From positions 88,990 through 152,989 of the forward strand of contig NZ_LIVV01000013.1 of assembly GCF_001905825.1 (NCBI RefSeq): a stretch of 64,000 nt of DNA, given 5' to 3'. The notes below the pieces were generated by a model. That model made no database searches. It was not told the DNA's origin and saw only the letters and a program-made list of their open reading frames with translations. The number at the start of each line of letters is the position of its first letter. Position 1 is the first letter of the stretch. A program made the position numbers and the translations under genes. Of the stretch, positions 8,361-16,932 are shown piece after piece. Source of the DNA: Streptomyces sp. CB02009 (lineage in GTDB: Bacteria; Actinomycetota; Actinomycetes; Streptomycetales; Streptomycetaceae).

Positions 8361-8939
8361 TCAGGAGTAAGTCATGGGGCAGTCGTGCCGTATGGAGTAC
8401 TGTGCGGCGCGCAGATAGAGAGCCACGTAGAAGGCCGCGTCCCGGTCCTCGGCCCATGGCCCTGTCCTCACCCGGGCGGTCCGATCAACCCCGCCCTCCA
8501 GGAACCACAGGCTCAGTGTGAGGTTCTCGCCCTCCGGTATCGCGTCCACGGGCAGTTCGACGGCTTCGGCGAGCCGCTCGATCAGGGCGAGCACCTGCGG
8601 GGCTCCGGCGACCACCGTCTCTTCGCCGGAGTACGCGGTGCCGACGGGGAGCACGAGCTCTTCCTCCAACGCGAACGGCACCAGCACATTCCAGTCGAGG
8701 AGGGCCGACAGCTCCGCATCTGTCAGCCGAGTCCTGCACAGCGTCACGAAGCTGTCCATGGACGGGCTGACCTTCTCCTCGAACCAGCCCGGCGCCTTCC
8801 CCGCGACCTGCCGCGGCTCGTACGGGGGCAGCCCGCGCCGCTCCAGCTCGGTGCTCAGCGCGGCGGCGACGTCCCCGTACCCGTCCTCCCCGAGCTGTGA
8901 CCAGTCCTGCGCAGCGACACTCACCAGATAGACACCCAT
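8361..8939 (-). CDS. Hypothetical protein (192 aa)
   Basis: Soluble, acidic, without signal peptide or membrane segment; it opens MGVYLVSVAAQDW and carries a glycine/aromatic-rich middle (DGYGDVAAALSTELERRGLP). Codon usage is typical of a real Streptomyces gene. No family recognised. It stands alone between convergent and tandem neighbours. Confidence 0.65.
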   Translation of the reverse strand: MGVYLVSVAAQDWSQLGEDGYGDVAAALSTELERRGLPPYEPRQVAGKAPGWFEEKVSPSMDSFVTLCRTRLTDAELSALLDWNVLVPFALEEELVLPVGTAYSGEETVVAGAPQVLALIERLAEAVELPVDAIPEGENLTLSLWFLEGGVDRTARVRTGPWAEDRDAAFYVALYLRAAQYSIRHDCPMTYS

Positions 8940-9089
8940 GAGCGCAACGTACCGGCCGCCACCGACAACGTCCCTGCCTCTCGGAGGAGCGCGGCGGCCG
9001 TGCCCACCAGTTCAGCGCGCCTGAGGCACGTATCAGGGCAGAGGCGGAGGCGCCGACCGCGTGACCGCCCGGCACCCACCACCCCCTTC

Positions 9090-10394
9090 TCAGGCTTCGC
9101 CACGCCGGGCCCAGGTCCCCCTTCCACCCGCCGTCATCAGCGTGTTGACGATGTGCGACCGGTTGCGGCCGCCCCGAAGCAGCCGCTCGGCCGCCAGGCC
9201 GAACGCCAGCGCAGGCCCCACAAGACCGAGGGTCTCGCCAGTGCCGAGCGCCAGCCCCGCGCCGGCGAGCCCGAGGCCCGTCTCGGCCGCGGCCCAGGCC
9301 AGCCGCCCGGGCCGCTCGCCGGAGGCCGGCAGCTTTCGCCGGACCGACCGGAGCAGCGCGGGGAGGGCATCGTCGGCCGCCGCCGCGTCCCCGGCGCGCA
9401 GCGCCGCCTGGAAGCCGTCGCGCCGACGGGTCACGACCTCGTCCTGATGGATCTTCGCGATGTCCTGCCAGCCCAGTTCGGCGACCGCCGCCAGGCTGGC
9501 CGGGGCCATCCCGTGTTCCGCAGGGGCCGTGGCTCCGGGGCCGGCAGGCTCGAAGAGCGCGTCCGTCGGACGCCCGAGATAGAGCCCGATGTCGGCCGCT
9601 TCCGGGAGCGACCGCGGGGACGCCCCGTCAGTGCCCAGCGTCCGCTGCACCGCCGCGTTCCAGGCCTGCGTCGCGGTGTTCCACATCGCCGTCCTGTGCG
9701 GCGGGTCCGTCGCGTCGAGCTGGGCGAAGAGCGCGGCCCTGCGGTGCCTGTGCGACGGCTCCACGTGCTCGTCGAGATAGGCGAGGGTACGTTCCACCGG
9801 GTCGTAGTCGTGGCCGGGGAGCCCCGGCAGCTCCGCCACCTCCTCCAACACGTCGTGGTACGAGCAGGGGCGCGTCACGGCGCTCGTGCCCAGCGGCACT
9901 CCCGCCTCGCGGGAGAAGTGGTGCAGGGTCCAGGCCACTGCCTCCAGCCTGCGCCGGATCACCCCTCCCTCCTCGTACCGTGCGCCCAGCGCGGTGCCCC
10001 GCGCGAACAGCGGCCCGGGGTTCGCCTCGCCGCGCTCCAGAACGGCTTCGGACAGCCTGACCAAGGGCTCCGCCGAGTCGAACGAAGACGAGAGCCAGCC
10101 AGGCTCCAGGGCGCGGTGCAGGCCGGTGGTGACCAGGGCGAAGGGGTCGCTGCCGGCCGGAGCGGCGGTGGTGCAGCGCAGGAACGACGGGCAGCCGCGC
10201 ACGAAGGCCCGGAAGTCCTCCGTCTCGAACAGCGTCTGTACCGCATGGCTGTCGATGACCTGTACGTCGCTCAGTACCACCGTGTGCCCCAACAGGGCCT
10301 GGATCTTCAGCATCACGGCCAATGACGTGTCCTGCGGATCCCACCCGGACACGCGCAGATGCTCACCATCAAGCCAGTGGGCATAGATCTCCAT
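9090..10394 (-). CDS. Hypothetical protein (434 aa)
   Basis: Unrecognised. ATG 10394 (MEIYAHWLDGE) is preferred because GGGGAAGGGG lies just upstream; the in-frame extension to 10439 is low-complexity. The N-terminal ~100 residues look alpha/beta (VVLSDVQVIDSHAVQTLFE), the middle is rich in charged helices (DEVVTRRRDGFQAALRAG), and the C-terminus (~370-410) is a Gly/Ala/Leu-rich hydrophobic stretch that could contact the membrane. It lies just beyond the 3' end of the CHAT operon on the same strand, separated from it by a tpg remnant, so membership in that system is uncertain. Confidence 0.65.
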   Translation of the reverse strand: MEIYAHWLDGEHLRVSGWDPQDTSLAVMLKIQALLGHTVVLSDVQVIDSHAVQTLFETEDFRAFVRGCPSFLRCTTAAPAGSDPFALVTTGLHRALEPGWLSSSFDSAEPLVRLSEAVLERGEANPGPLFARGTALGARYEEGGVIRRRLEAVAWTLHHFSREAGVPLGTSAVTRPCSYHDVLEEVAELPGLPGHDYDPVERTLAYLDEHVEPSHRHRRAALFAQLDATDPPHRTAMWNTATQAWNAAVQRTLGTDGASPRSLPEAADIGLYLGRPTDALFEPAGPGATAPAEHGMAPASLAAVAELGWQDIAKIHQDEVVTRRRDGFQAALRAGDAAAADDALPALLRSVRRKLPASGERPGRLAWAAAETGLGLAGAGLALGTGETLGLVGPALAFGLAAERLLRGGRNRSHIVNTLMTAGGRGTWARRGEA

Positions 10395-10586
10395 GGTTCC
10401 CCTTCCCCCGCCGAGCGAGGGGTTCCCCCTCGGCAGCAAACCCTACGGTGAGGAAGCCAACTGCGCTAAGTGCCTGGTCGGTTGGGGGTCGGTCGCACGC
10501 TCCGCACTGCCCCAGACGGAGACCGCGATGGCACAGCCACAGCGCGGCGGAGATCTCGTGGCGGTCCGGTCGGACTGCCCGGTGTA

Positions 10587-10671
10587 CGTGGCCGACGGGC
10601 CCGCCCCCAGATATCTTGCCGCGCGTATGGACAATGAGGTGCGGAAGCAGTGGCAGCCGCCGCGGTGCGCG
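10587..10671 (+). pseudogene. Fragment of a tpg-like telomere terminal-protein gene
   Basis: The reading YVADGPAPRYLAARMDNEV followed by RKQWQPP parallels the intact Tpg at 32 kb, where YVKGQIKKPRPDLAARMERE is followed by VKRRWQPQIR. The DNA is near-identical over short runs such as CTTGCCGCGCGTATGGA. The fragment has no upstream helix-turn-helix or downstream body and abuts the 3' end of the CHAT operon. Confidence 0.55.
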
Positions 10672-10698
10672 GTCGGGCGTCGAGCCCCGCTCGCCCCG

Positions 10699-11490
10699 TC
10701 AGGGGGCGGGCGGGCAGGACGAGGCCGCAGCCAGCTGCGTGACTCGGCTCAGGTCCACCGCGAGGGGGCCCTCCGGGGTCTTCAGCTCCAGGACGTCGCC
10801 GCGCACCGCGCCCGGCGTGCCGCACACCGACTGCGTGTCGGTACGGATCCGCAGCACCGGGTCCTCGCGGGCCGGCCCGTACCAGGTGGTCGCCACGGCG
10901 GCGGCCAGCAGCACGGTGTGCAGCAGGACGAGGAGCCGTCCCGCGCGCAGGTCCCGCAGGGCGTCGAGGGCCTCCTCGTGGTCGAGGGCCACCGGGTCGA
11001 CGGGCCCGTTCGCGGGCAGCACTCGCGGCACCCCGTGGGCGGCCCGGAGCAGCAGCCAGGCACCGGCGCCGCCCGCAGTCAGCGACGCGGCCAGCAGGAG
11101 CCCCGCGGCGATGCCGGCCGGGCGGGCCAGTTGTCCGACGTCGGACCGCCCGGTGATCAGGGTGAAGCCGGTGAGGGCGAGCAGCAGACCGGCGAGGCCG
11201 TTCCGCCAGGCGGTGGCGGCCACCCGGACCCTGCGCAACTCGCCGTTCGGGCCCAGCTGTTCGGTGAGGAACTCGGCCCGCCGGAGATCCGCCGCCGTGG
11301 CCGCGGGCCCCGGCCGCAAGCGAGCCCCCGGTACCGGCAGCGTGCCGCTCCCCGGTACCGGCGGCGGTCCGCTCCCCGGGACCGGGACCGGGACCGGTCC
11401 CGGCACCGATCCGCTCCCCGCGGCCTGTCCGGCTCCAGCGCCAGCGCCAGCGCCAGCGCCGGTGCCGGCGCCGCCGGGCGGCGAGTTCAT
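10699..11490 (-). CDS. Three-helix membrane protein, last gene of the CHAT operon
   Basis: 263 aa from ATG 11490, which overlaps the stop of the zinc-ribbon gene (ATGA). The N-terminal ~80 residues are a low-complexity Gly/Ala then Pro/Val/Gly linker encoded by 6-bp repeats (GCCAGC and CGGGAC units). Three hydrophobic helices follow (GLAGLLLALTGFTLITG; IAAGLLLAASLTAGGAGAWL; LLVLLHTVLLAAAVATTW). The C-terminal ~55 residues are predicted non-cytoplasmic and contain two cysteines. Function unknown; coupling to the CHAT protease operon suggests a membrane component of the conflict system. Confidence 0.75.
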   Translation of the reverse strand: MNSPPGGAGTGAGAGAGAGAGQAAGSGSVPGPVPVPVPGSGPPPVPGSGTLPVPGARLRPGPAATAADLRRAEFLTEQLGPNGELRRVRVAATAWRNGLAGLLLALTGFTLITGRSDVGQLARPAGIAAGLLLAASLTAGGAGAWLLLRAAHGVPRVLPANGPVDPVALDHEEALDALRDLRAGRLLVLLHTVLLAAAVATTWYGPAREDPVLRIRTDTQSVCGTPGAVRGDVLELKTPEGPLAVDLSRVTQLAAASSCPPAP

Positions 11491-11807
11491 CGGCGTACCT
11501 CCTCGATCGTGAGGTTCCAATAGGCCCCGCATCCCGTGCGGTTGGCCGGGCGCTGCGGATGCGGCTCCTCGCAGTCGCACACCACCGTCACCAGGCCGGG
11601 CCCGGTGGTCTCCCGGCCGCGTACGGTCTCCGCGACGGCGGGCGGCGAGATCCACGCCCCGCACCGGGGGCAGGGCCCGGTGAGGCGTACGACCCCGCCG
11701 GGTCCCCGGTCCACGGCGAACGTGCGGGCCGCGGTGTCCGCGTAACCGGCCTCCGTGACACGGCGGAACGGCAGGGGCGGCCCTGCCTGTGGATCCTGCG
11801 ACGGCAT
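11487..11807 (-). CDS. Small zinc-ribbon-like protein
   Basis: 106 aa. Cysteines in GPCPRCGAWISPP, VVCDCEE and TGCGAYWN could bind one metal ion. The stop overlaps the start of the next gene by 4 bp, and the start lies 40 bp after the CHAT gene, so it is in the same operon. Related short ribbon proteins often act as adaptors; no specific partner can be read from the sequence. Confidence 0.72.
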   Translation of the reverse strand: MPSQDPQAGPPLPFRRVTEAGYADTAARTFAVDRGPGGVVRLTGPCPRCGAWISPPAVAETVRGRETTGPGLVTVVCDCEEPHPQRPANRTGCGAYWNLTIEEVRR

Positions 11808-11846
11808 GGTGCTCCTCTCGTCGGCGCCACCGGCCGCGGTGGCGGC

Positions 11847-14800
11847 TCAGGGGCCGATGTGGACGAAGTGCGCCCAGGGGCGCGGGTCGACGGGCAGGAT
11901 GTCCCGCCAGCGCAGGACCGCCTCGTGCAGGGCCTCGTGCACCGGCCGGCCGGCCGCCAGCCCCGCGTACACGGCGTGGACGATCTGCCCGGAGACGGCG
12001 TCGTCCGCCTGGTACACGGCCGCCACCACGTCGTGCCAGCCTGCCGTGCGCAGCCCGGTCGCGAGGGTCAGGGACTCGTCGGCGACGCGCCCGCCCCCGC
12101 GGAACGTGTCGCAGGCGGACAGGAACGCCAGCCGCGCGGGGGTCCGCCTGGCCCGGCTGAGGTCCGCGAGGGAGACCTCCTCCCCGTGCAGGACCAGGCC
12201 CGCCGCCGAGGGGTCGTCCACCGTCTGGGCACCGTGGCAGGCGAAGTGCGCCCAGGAACAGGCGTCCAGGCCCCGCAGGACGGAATCGCGGTCGGCCCGG
12301 ACGCCCGACAGACGGAGGGCCTCCGGGAAGAGTTCCTCCAGCAGGTCCGCCTCCGCCTTGGCGCCCGGCAGGTCGCGCGGGTGGGGGAGGTCGCCGACGT
12401 CGACGACGAGCAGTCCGCGCCCGGACGGCGGCAGCACCGACCGGACCCCCGGAACCCCGCCGTCGTCCCTGACCGAGTCCAGGGACGGGCTGTACGAGGA
12501 CACCGCACGGTCCATCACCGTCCGCGGCGCGGCGTGGTGCCGGGTGGTGTGGAGCCCCGCGGCGTGCAGCGGCAGGAACGTCAGGGGCCCGGTGGGGCTC
12601 CAGATGATCCGCGGCGCGTCCCGGCCGTCGGGTGCCCGGTCCGGTACGCCGAAGGCGTCGAGGACGGGCCCCGCGACCGTCTCGTACAGCCAGGCGAGCG
12701 TGTCGGCCGCCACGTCGGCGGGCAGCTCGCCGCCGGCGGGGGAGCCGTCCCGCTCGGGGGCCGCGGGGTCGCCGTCCTCGGGGGAGCCCACCGCGTCGAG
12801 GAACCGCTGCGTGTGTCCGGAGACCTCGTCAAGCGTCGTCGCGAGGGGCAGCGCGGTGACCGCGCCGCCGCGGACCAGCAGGGCGTGGCAGCCGTAGTCG
12901 CTGACGTTGAGCACGGCCAGGTCCGGCCCGTGCTCCGGGACACCCGCGAACGGCGGGACCCGCAGGAACTGCTCCTGCCCCGGCAGCGCGCGCACTTGGG
13001 CCACCAGGTCGTCCCACCGGCGGGCGAGCGCCATGTGGCGGTCCACCTCCGGGCCGCGCATCCGCGTGTCCGGTCCGTCGCCGTCCCGGGGCGCGGGCAG
13101 GAACCTGCCGGTGCCGCCACCGCGCCGCATGGCCTCCCGCGTCTCCTCCAGGTCGCGGACCAGCTCCGAATGCTCCTCCCGCAGGGCCGTCAGGTCGGCC
13201 CGGAAGTGGAGGACCTGCCGCCACAGCACGCTACGGCCCCGTTCGAGGAGGGTGAGGGCCTCCCGCGGCCGGTCCGCGCGGATCGCGCAGGCGGCCGCGG
13301 CAGAGGCCAGTCCGTCCAGCCTCCCGAGGACGTTCTCCCGGCTGGACCAACCCGTCCCGTGCCACGCGAGCTGAGGCAGGAGGGCGACCGCCCCGGTCAA
13401 CGCGTCGGTCGCCTCGGACCAGTCACCCAGGGAGGCCGCACCCGCCGCCACCCGCCGGGCGTCCTGGACCCGGGACTCCGGGGTCAGCAGGGGGCTCGCC
13501 GCGGTGATCTTCCAGAGCTCCATCGCCTGCCGCAGGTCGGCGGGGTCACCGTCCCGTTCGGTCTTGTCCCAGAGGAGTTCTGCGTACAGGCGCAGGGCAG
13601 CCAGCCGGTCGTACTCCCCGGCCCGTTCGTTCAGGGCGGCGGCCGCGCTCAGGGCCAGGGCATCCGTCAGGTCCTGCGGGTCGCCGGTCAGTCGGTACCG
13701 CTTGCCGAGTGCGTCGCAGAGGCCCACTGCGCGCGCCACGGCGTCGAAGGCGTCGGAGCCGGTCAGCGACACGAGCCGGCGGTGCACGGAGACCGCCGCG
13801 TCGAGTTCGGCCCGCTGGGCGCGTGCCGAGTCGGGGGCGCCGGGGGCGTGCCGGGCGGCCGCCCGTGTCCGGAAGCGGGCCAGCTGTGTCAGGCACTGCA
13901 CTTCGTCGGTGTTGTAGATGTGGGGGAGCGAGAGCATCCGCTGCGCCGTCGCGGTCGCCGCTTCGAGGTCCGCCGGGTCGTCGAAGGCGTCGTAGCGGGC
14001 GAAGTGGGCGTCCGCCAGGAGCTTCAGGAGGTCGGGCAGTTCCGGGTCGCCTTCCGCCGGCACGGCGGCGGCACGCAGCAGCACGTCCACGGCCTCCGTG
14101 AAGTCCGCCGCCTCGTGGAGGAGGTCGCCGCGCCGGACGAGGGCCGCCCCGAGCACGCCCGCGGAGTAGACGTCGGTGTGCGCCGAGAGGTGGCCGCCCG
14201 ACCAGTCGCCCGGGATGACGGCCTGCCGTGCGAGTGCGACGGCCTCGTGCAACGGCTCGTGGCCCCCGGTGTAGTCGTGGACCATCAACAGGGCGAGCAC
14301 CAGGTTCGAGCGGCGCTGTGGCAGCCGGCTGTCCGCCGACCCGGTGGCCGTGAGGACCTTCCGGAACTGGTCCACGGCGGCGACGAGAAGGTCTGGATCG
14401 CCCTGGGCGTGGTACGCGGCCTGGAGGATCCCGCCCAGGTTGGTGAGGGCGATGGCCAGGGCCGGGTGGGATACCGGCAGCTCGCCGAGCGCACGGGTCA
14501 GGGCGTCGAACGCGTCCGTCAGATCGCTCTCGGCACCGTTCTGGTGGTGCCGGTACCGCAGAGTCTCACCGAGGTTGACCCGGAGCACCGCCCGGGCCGG
14601 CCCCGGATCGACCGGGAGGTCGCTCGCTTCGGGGAAGGTCTCGACGGCCCTGCGCGCGTGTTCGACCGCCCCTTCCAGGAGGCCGCCCTCGCCGGTGTGC
14701 CGGAAGAGGGCGAGCTCCGCGAGCCCACGGAGGCTGCACGCCTGCGCGTCGAACAGCTGCTGGTGGCCCGCGTCCAGGACGGCCGGCGGCCGCGGTTCGT

Positions 14801-15197
14801 CCAGGACCTGGAGCACCTGCCTCAGGGCCGCGGTGTCTCCGCGCGCGTTGCCCAGCATGTACCACGCCTGTGCGCGGACGTTCAGGATGTACGGCGCCAG
14901 CCGGAGCTCACCGGGCGGGGCCTCCGGGATCAGGGCGGCCATCTCGCACGCGACCTCCAGGTCGTGCGGGGACCGGCCGGCCCACTCGAAGCGGAGGACC
15001 AGCAGTTCGGCCCCCATGGCGAGCCTCAGCCGGCGCCGCTCGTGCCCGACCGGGGTGTGGTCCACCAGCGTCGCGGCGAGCTCGGTCGCCCGGTCCAGCA
15101 CGGCGACGTCATCGAGGGCCTCGGCGCGTTGCCTGATCTGCCAGACCAGCATCTCCTGGGACATGGCCTCGTCCTCATCCCAGCGGCTCTCGCCCAC
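11847..15197 (-). CDS. TPR-repeat CHAT-domain (caspase-like) protease
   Basis: 1116 aa. Roughly residues 1-700 are helical repeats of TPR type with recurrent 'DLxxAxxxxRxALxxL' patterns. The C-terminal CHAT domain (~850-1116) has the catalytic pair: His988 in WAHFACHGA and Cys1029 in LAFLSACDTFRGGG. CHAT proteases are the bacterial relatives of caspase/separase peptidases and act in immunity when a sensor activates them. The GTG start has GGAGG 6 nt upstream. No signal peptide, so cytosolic. It lies in an operon with three membrane proteins, divergent from CATRA-TIR genes, which matches its expected role as the protease arm of a CATRA-type conflict system. Confidence 0.9.
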   Translation of the reverse strand: MGESRWDEDEAMSQEMLVWQIRQRAEALDDVAVLDRATELAATLVDHTPVGHERRRLRLAMGAELLVLRFEWAGRSPHDLEVACEMAALIPEAPPGELRLAPYILNVRAQAWYMLGNARGDTAALRQVLQVLDEPRPPAVLDAGHQQLFDAQACSLRGLAELALFRHTGEGGLLEGAVEHARRAVETFPEASDLPVDPGPARAVLRVNLGETLRYRHHQNGAESDLTDAFDALTRALGELPVSHPALAIALTNLGGILQAAYHAQGDPDLLVAAVDQFRKVLTATGSADSRLPQRRSNLVLALLMVHDYTGGHEPLHEAVALARQAVIPGDWSGGHLSAHTDVYSAGVLGAALVRRGDLLHEAADFTEAVDVLLRAAAVPAEGDPELPDLLKLLADAHFARYDAFDDPADLEAATATAQRMLSLPHIYNTDEVQCLTQLARFRTRAAARHAPGAPDSARAQRAELDAAVSVHRRLVSLTGSDAFDAVARAVGLCDALGKRYRLTGDPQDLTDALALSAAAALNERAGEYDRLAALRLYAELLWDKTERDGDPADLRQAMELWKITAASPLLTPESRVQDARRVAAGAASLGDWSEATDALTGAVALLPQLAWHGTGWSSRENVLGRLDGLASAAAACAIRADRPREALTLLERGRSVLWRQVLHFRADLTALREEHSELVRDLEETREAMRRGGGTGRFLPAPRDGDGPDTRMRGPEVDRHMALARRWDDLVAQVRALPGQEQFLRVPPFAGVPEHGPDLAVLNVSDYGCHALLVRGGAVTALPLATTLDEVSGHTQRFLDAVGSPEDGDPAAPERDGSPAGGELPADVAADTLAWLYETVAGPVLDAFGVPDRAPDGRDAPRIIWSPTGPLTFLPLHAAGLHTTRHHAAPRTVMDRAVSSYSPSLDSVRDDGGVPGVRSVLPPSGRGLLVVDVGDLPHPRDLPGAKAEADLLEELFPEALRLSGVRADRDSVLRGLDACSWAHFACHGAQTVDDPSAAGLVLHGEEVSLADLSRARRTPARLAFLSACDTFRGGGRVADESLTLATGLRTAGWHDVVAAVYQADDAVSGQIVHAVYAGLAAGRPVHEALHEAVLRWRDILPVDPRPWAHFVHIGP

Positions 15198-15233
15198 GGG
15201 CGTCCTCCGTCCCTTCGCTCCGGAGGACCCCGC

Positions 15234-15512
15234 TCATCGCAGACCGCCGTGGCAGAGCATCTCGACGACCTTGAAGGTGCCGTAGAAGCGCATCATCCGG
15301 GCGCGGGCCTGGAGGTCGAAGTGGGTGGTCCCGTGGGTGATGAGGGCCTCCTCCAGACGGGCCCGCTCGTCGGCCGGGCTGGCCTCCGCGTACCGGGCGA
15401 CCATCGCGTGGGCCGTCTCGTCGTCGGCGCGCAGCCAGCTCTCGACCAACGCCGCGTAGGTGGCGTGCTGGACGAACTGCATTCCCTTGTCGAACAGGTT
15501 TCCCCAGTCCAT
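15234..15512 (-). CDS. Small helical protein upstream of the CHAT gene
   Basis: 92 aa, Ala/Arg-rich and helical (FVQHATYAALVESWLRADDE; then ADERARLEEALITHG). No membrane segment or cysteine motif and no family recognised. It sits 36 bp before the CHAT protease and 40 bp after a membrane-protein gene on the same strand, so is co-transcribed. Size and position suit an adaptor or regulatory partner of the protease; that is inference. Confidence 0.7.
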   Translation of the reverse strand: MDWGNLFDKGMQFVQHATYAALVESWLRADDETAHAMVARYAEASPADERARLEEALITHGTTHFDLQARARMMRFYGTFKVVEMLCHGGLR

Positions 15513-15552
15513 GATCTTCTCCTCATCGTGCGGACTGTGCGGACTGTGCGGA

Positions 15553-16932
15553 CTACGCGGACTGCGCGGGCAGATGTGCGGTCGCCTCCGCGGCGAGTGC
15601 GGCCTGGATCTCGGGCAGGGCCTCCCGGAGCAGGGCCATCGGGCCCGGTTCCGCGACGAGGACCCGGGCCGCCTCGCCGAGGAGGACCGGCACCGCGTCG
15701 GTATTGAGCAGGACGGCCCAGGTCGTGTACGTGCCGCCGTCGCGGTGCAGGGCTACCAGCCACCGCGGGCCCGGGGTGCCCGCTGCCCGACCCCGTGCGC
15801 GCTCGTGCTCGCGGGCGCGGTCCCGGTCCACCCAGCGGGCCGCCGCCACGGTCGCGGACCGTACGGCCTGGGGGGCGGCGCCGAGTTCGGCGAGCATCAG
15901 GGCGTGGACGAACCACAGGTTCCGTACGTCCGGATCACGGTCCCCGAGGGTGCGGTCGCCCCGCGCGAGCAGGGCCTGGCTCCGCCGTACGGCTTCGACC
16001 CGGTCCCCGCGCAGCCACAGGGAGTGGACCCGCCGGGCCGTGGCGAGGAAGTCGCTGAGCGGGTCGCGGCGGGCCGTCAGGGAGGCCGCGACCACCAGGG
16101 CCGCGCCCGCCGCCGTGAGGAAGCCGCCGGGACCGAGGGAGACGTCGAGCGGCGCGCCCTCCCAGGTGGCGGGGTCGGGATCGGAGACCAGGGCCGTCAC
16201 GGTCCACAGGAGGGCGGCGAGGCCGGCGGCCGCCCCGCTGATCCGCTGGCGGACGCCGCACCAGCCGAGGTACCAGGCGAGCACCGCCGGGAAGGCGAGG
16301 AGCAGCAGCAGGAGGGAGACGCGGGCGTCACCGCCCGCCCAGCCCAGGGTCGTACCCAGGCCGACCACGCCGACGGTGGGATGGGCGCCGGCGGGGACGA
16401 GGTCGGCATCCGGGCCGGCGGTCCACGGCAGCAGGCAGCCCGCGGCGCCGAGCAGGACACCGGCCAGGGCGAGAGTCGCGACGGCCTTGGTCCCGGGGCG
16501 CTTGCAGGTCCGCCGCTGGCGCCGCTTCGGGTCCGTCGATGGCGGCGGGGCGTCCGTGGTCCCGGTGGCTCCCGCCCCTTCGCCGGCCCGAGGGCCCTGC
16601 CCTGGCACGGCCCCCGGGTACGGGCGGGGCGCCTGCTGCCGGCCGGGGACGGGTCCCGGCGCCGCCTGGAGCGGGACGGGCGGTACGGGTGGTGCGGTCG
16701 CCGGGGTGGCGGAGCCGGTCGTCGGGGCCGTGGTGCTCGTGGTCCCGGCGGAGCCGGTGTGCGGCCCTGAGCTGTGATCGCCCGCAGGGGCCGTGGCGCC
16801 CGCAGGGGTCATGGCGCCCGCAGGGGCCGCGGCGCCCGCAGAGGTCGTGTCGTCCGCAGGAGAGGTCGCTCCGGAGGAGGGTGTCGAGGAGTCCGACGGG
16901 TCGACGGGCCCGGAGAGGCGGGAGTCGCTCAT
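15553..16932 (-). CDS. Multi-pass membrane protein with disordered N-terminus
   Basis: 459 aa from ATG 16932, overlapping the upstream stop (ATGA). Residues ~1-165 are Pro/Ala/Thr/Gly-rich with repeated AGA(T/A)APAG-like units and look disordered. About four hydrophobic helices follow (VATLALAGVLLGAAGCLLPW; SLLLLLLAFPAVLAWYLGW; AGLAALLWTVTALV; FLTAAGAALVVAASLTA). The C-terminal ~170 residues are soluble and helical (VHALMLAELGAAPQAVRSA). Possible membrane-targeting or effector subunit of the CHAT/CATRA island; no named family recognised. Confidence 0.75.
   Translation of the reverse strand: MSDSRLSGPVDPSDSSTPSSGATSPADDTTSAGAAAPAGAMTPAGATAPAGDHSSGPHTGSAGTTSTTAPTTGSATPATAPPVPPVPLQAAPGPVPGRQQAPRPYPGAVPGQGPRAGEGAGATGTTDAPPPSTDPKRRQRRTCKRPGTKAVATLALAGVLLGAAGCLLPWTAGPDADLVPAGAHPTVGVVGLGTTLGWAGGDARVSLLLLLLAFPAVLAWYLGWCGVRQRISGAAAGLAALLWTVTALVSDPDPATWEGAPLDVSLGPGGFLTAAGAALVVAASLTARRDPLSDFLATARRVHSLWLRGDRVEAVRRSQALLARGDRTLGDRDPDVRNLWFVHALMLAELGAAPQAVRSATVAAARWVDRDRAREHERARGRAAGTPGPRWLVALHRDGGTYTTWAVLLNTDAVPVLLGEAARVLVAEPGPMALLREALPEIQAALAAEATAHLPAQSA

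Noticed and set aside
11559..15707. 1382-aa open frame on the plus strand
   Set aside because: Exact antisense of the CHAT protease and its neighbours; Arg/Gly/Val-rich shadow composition, no domain or ribosome site.
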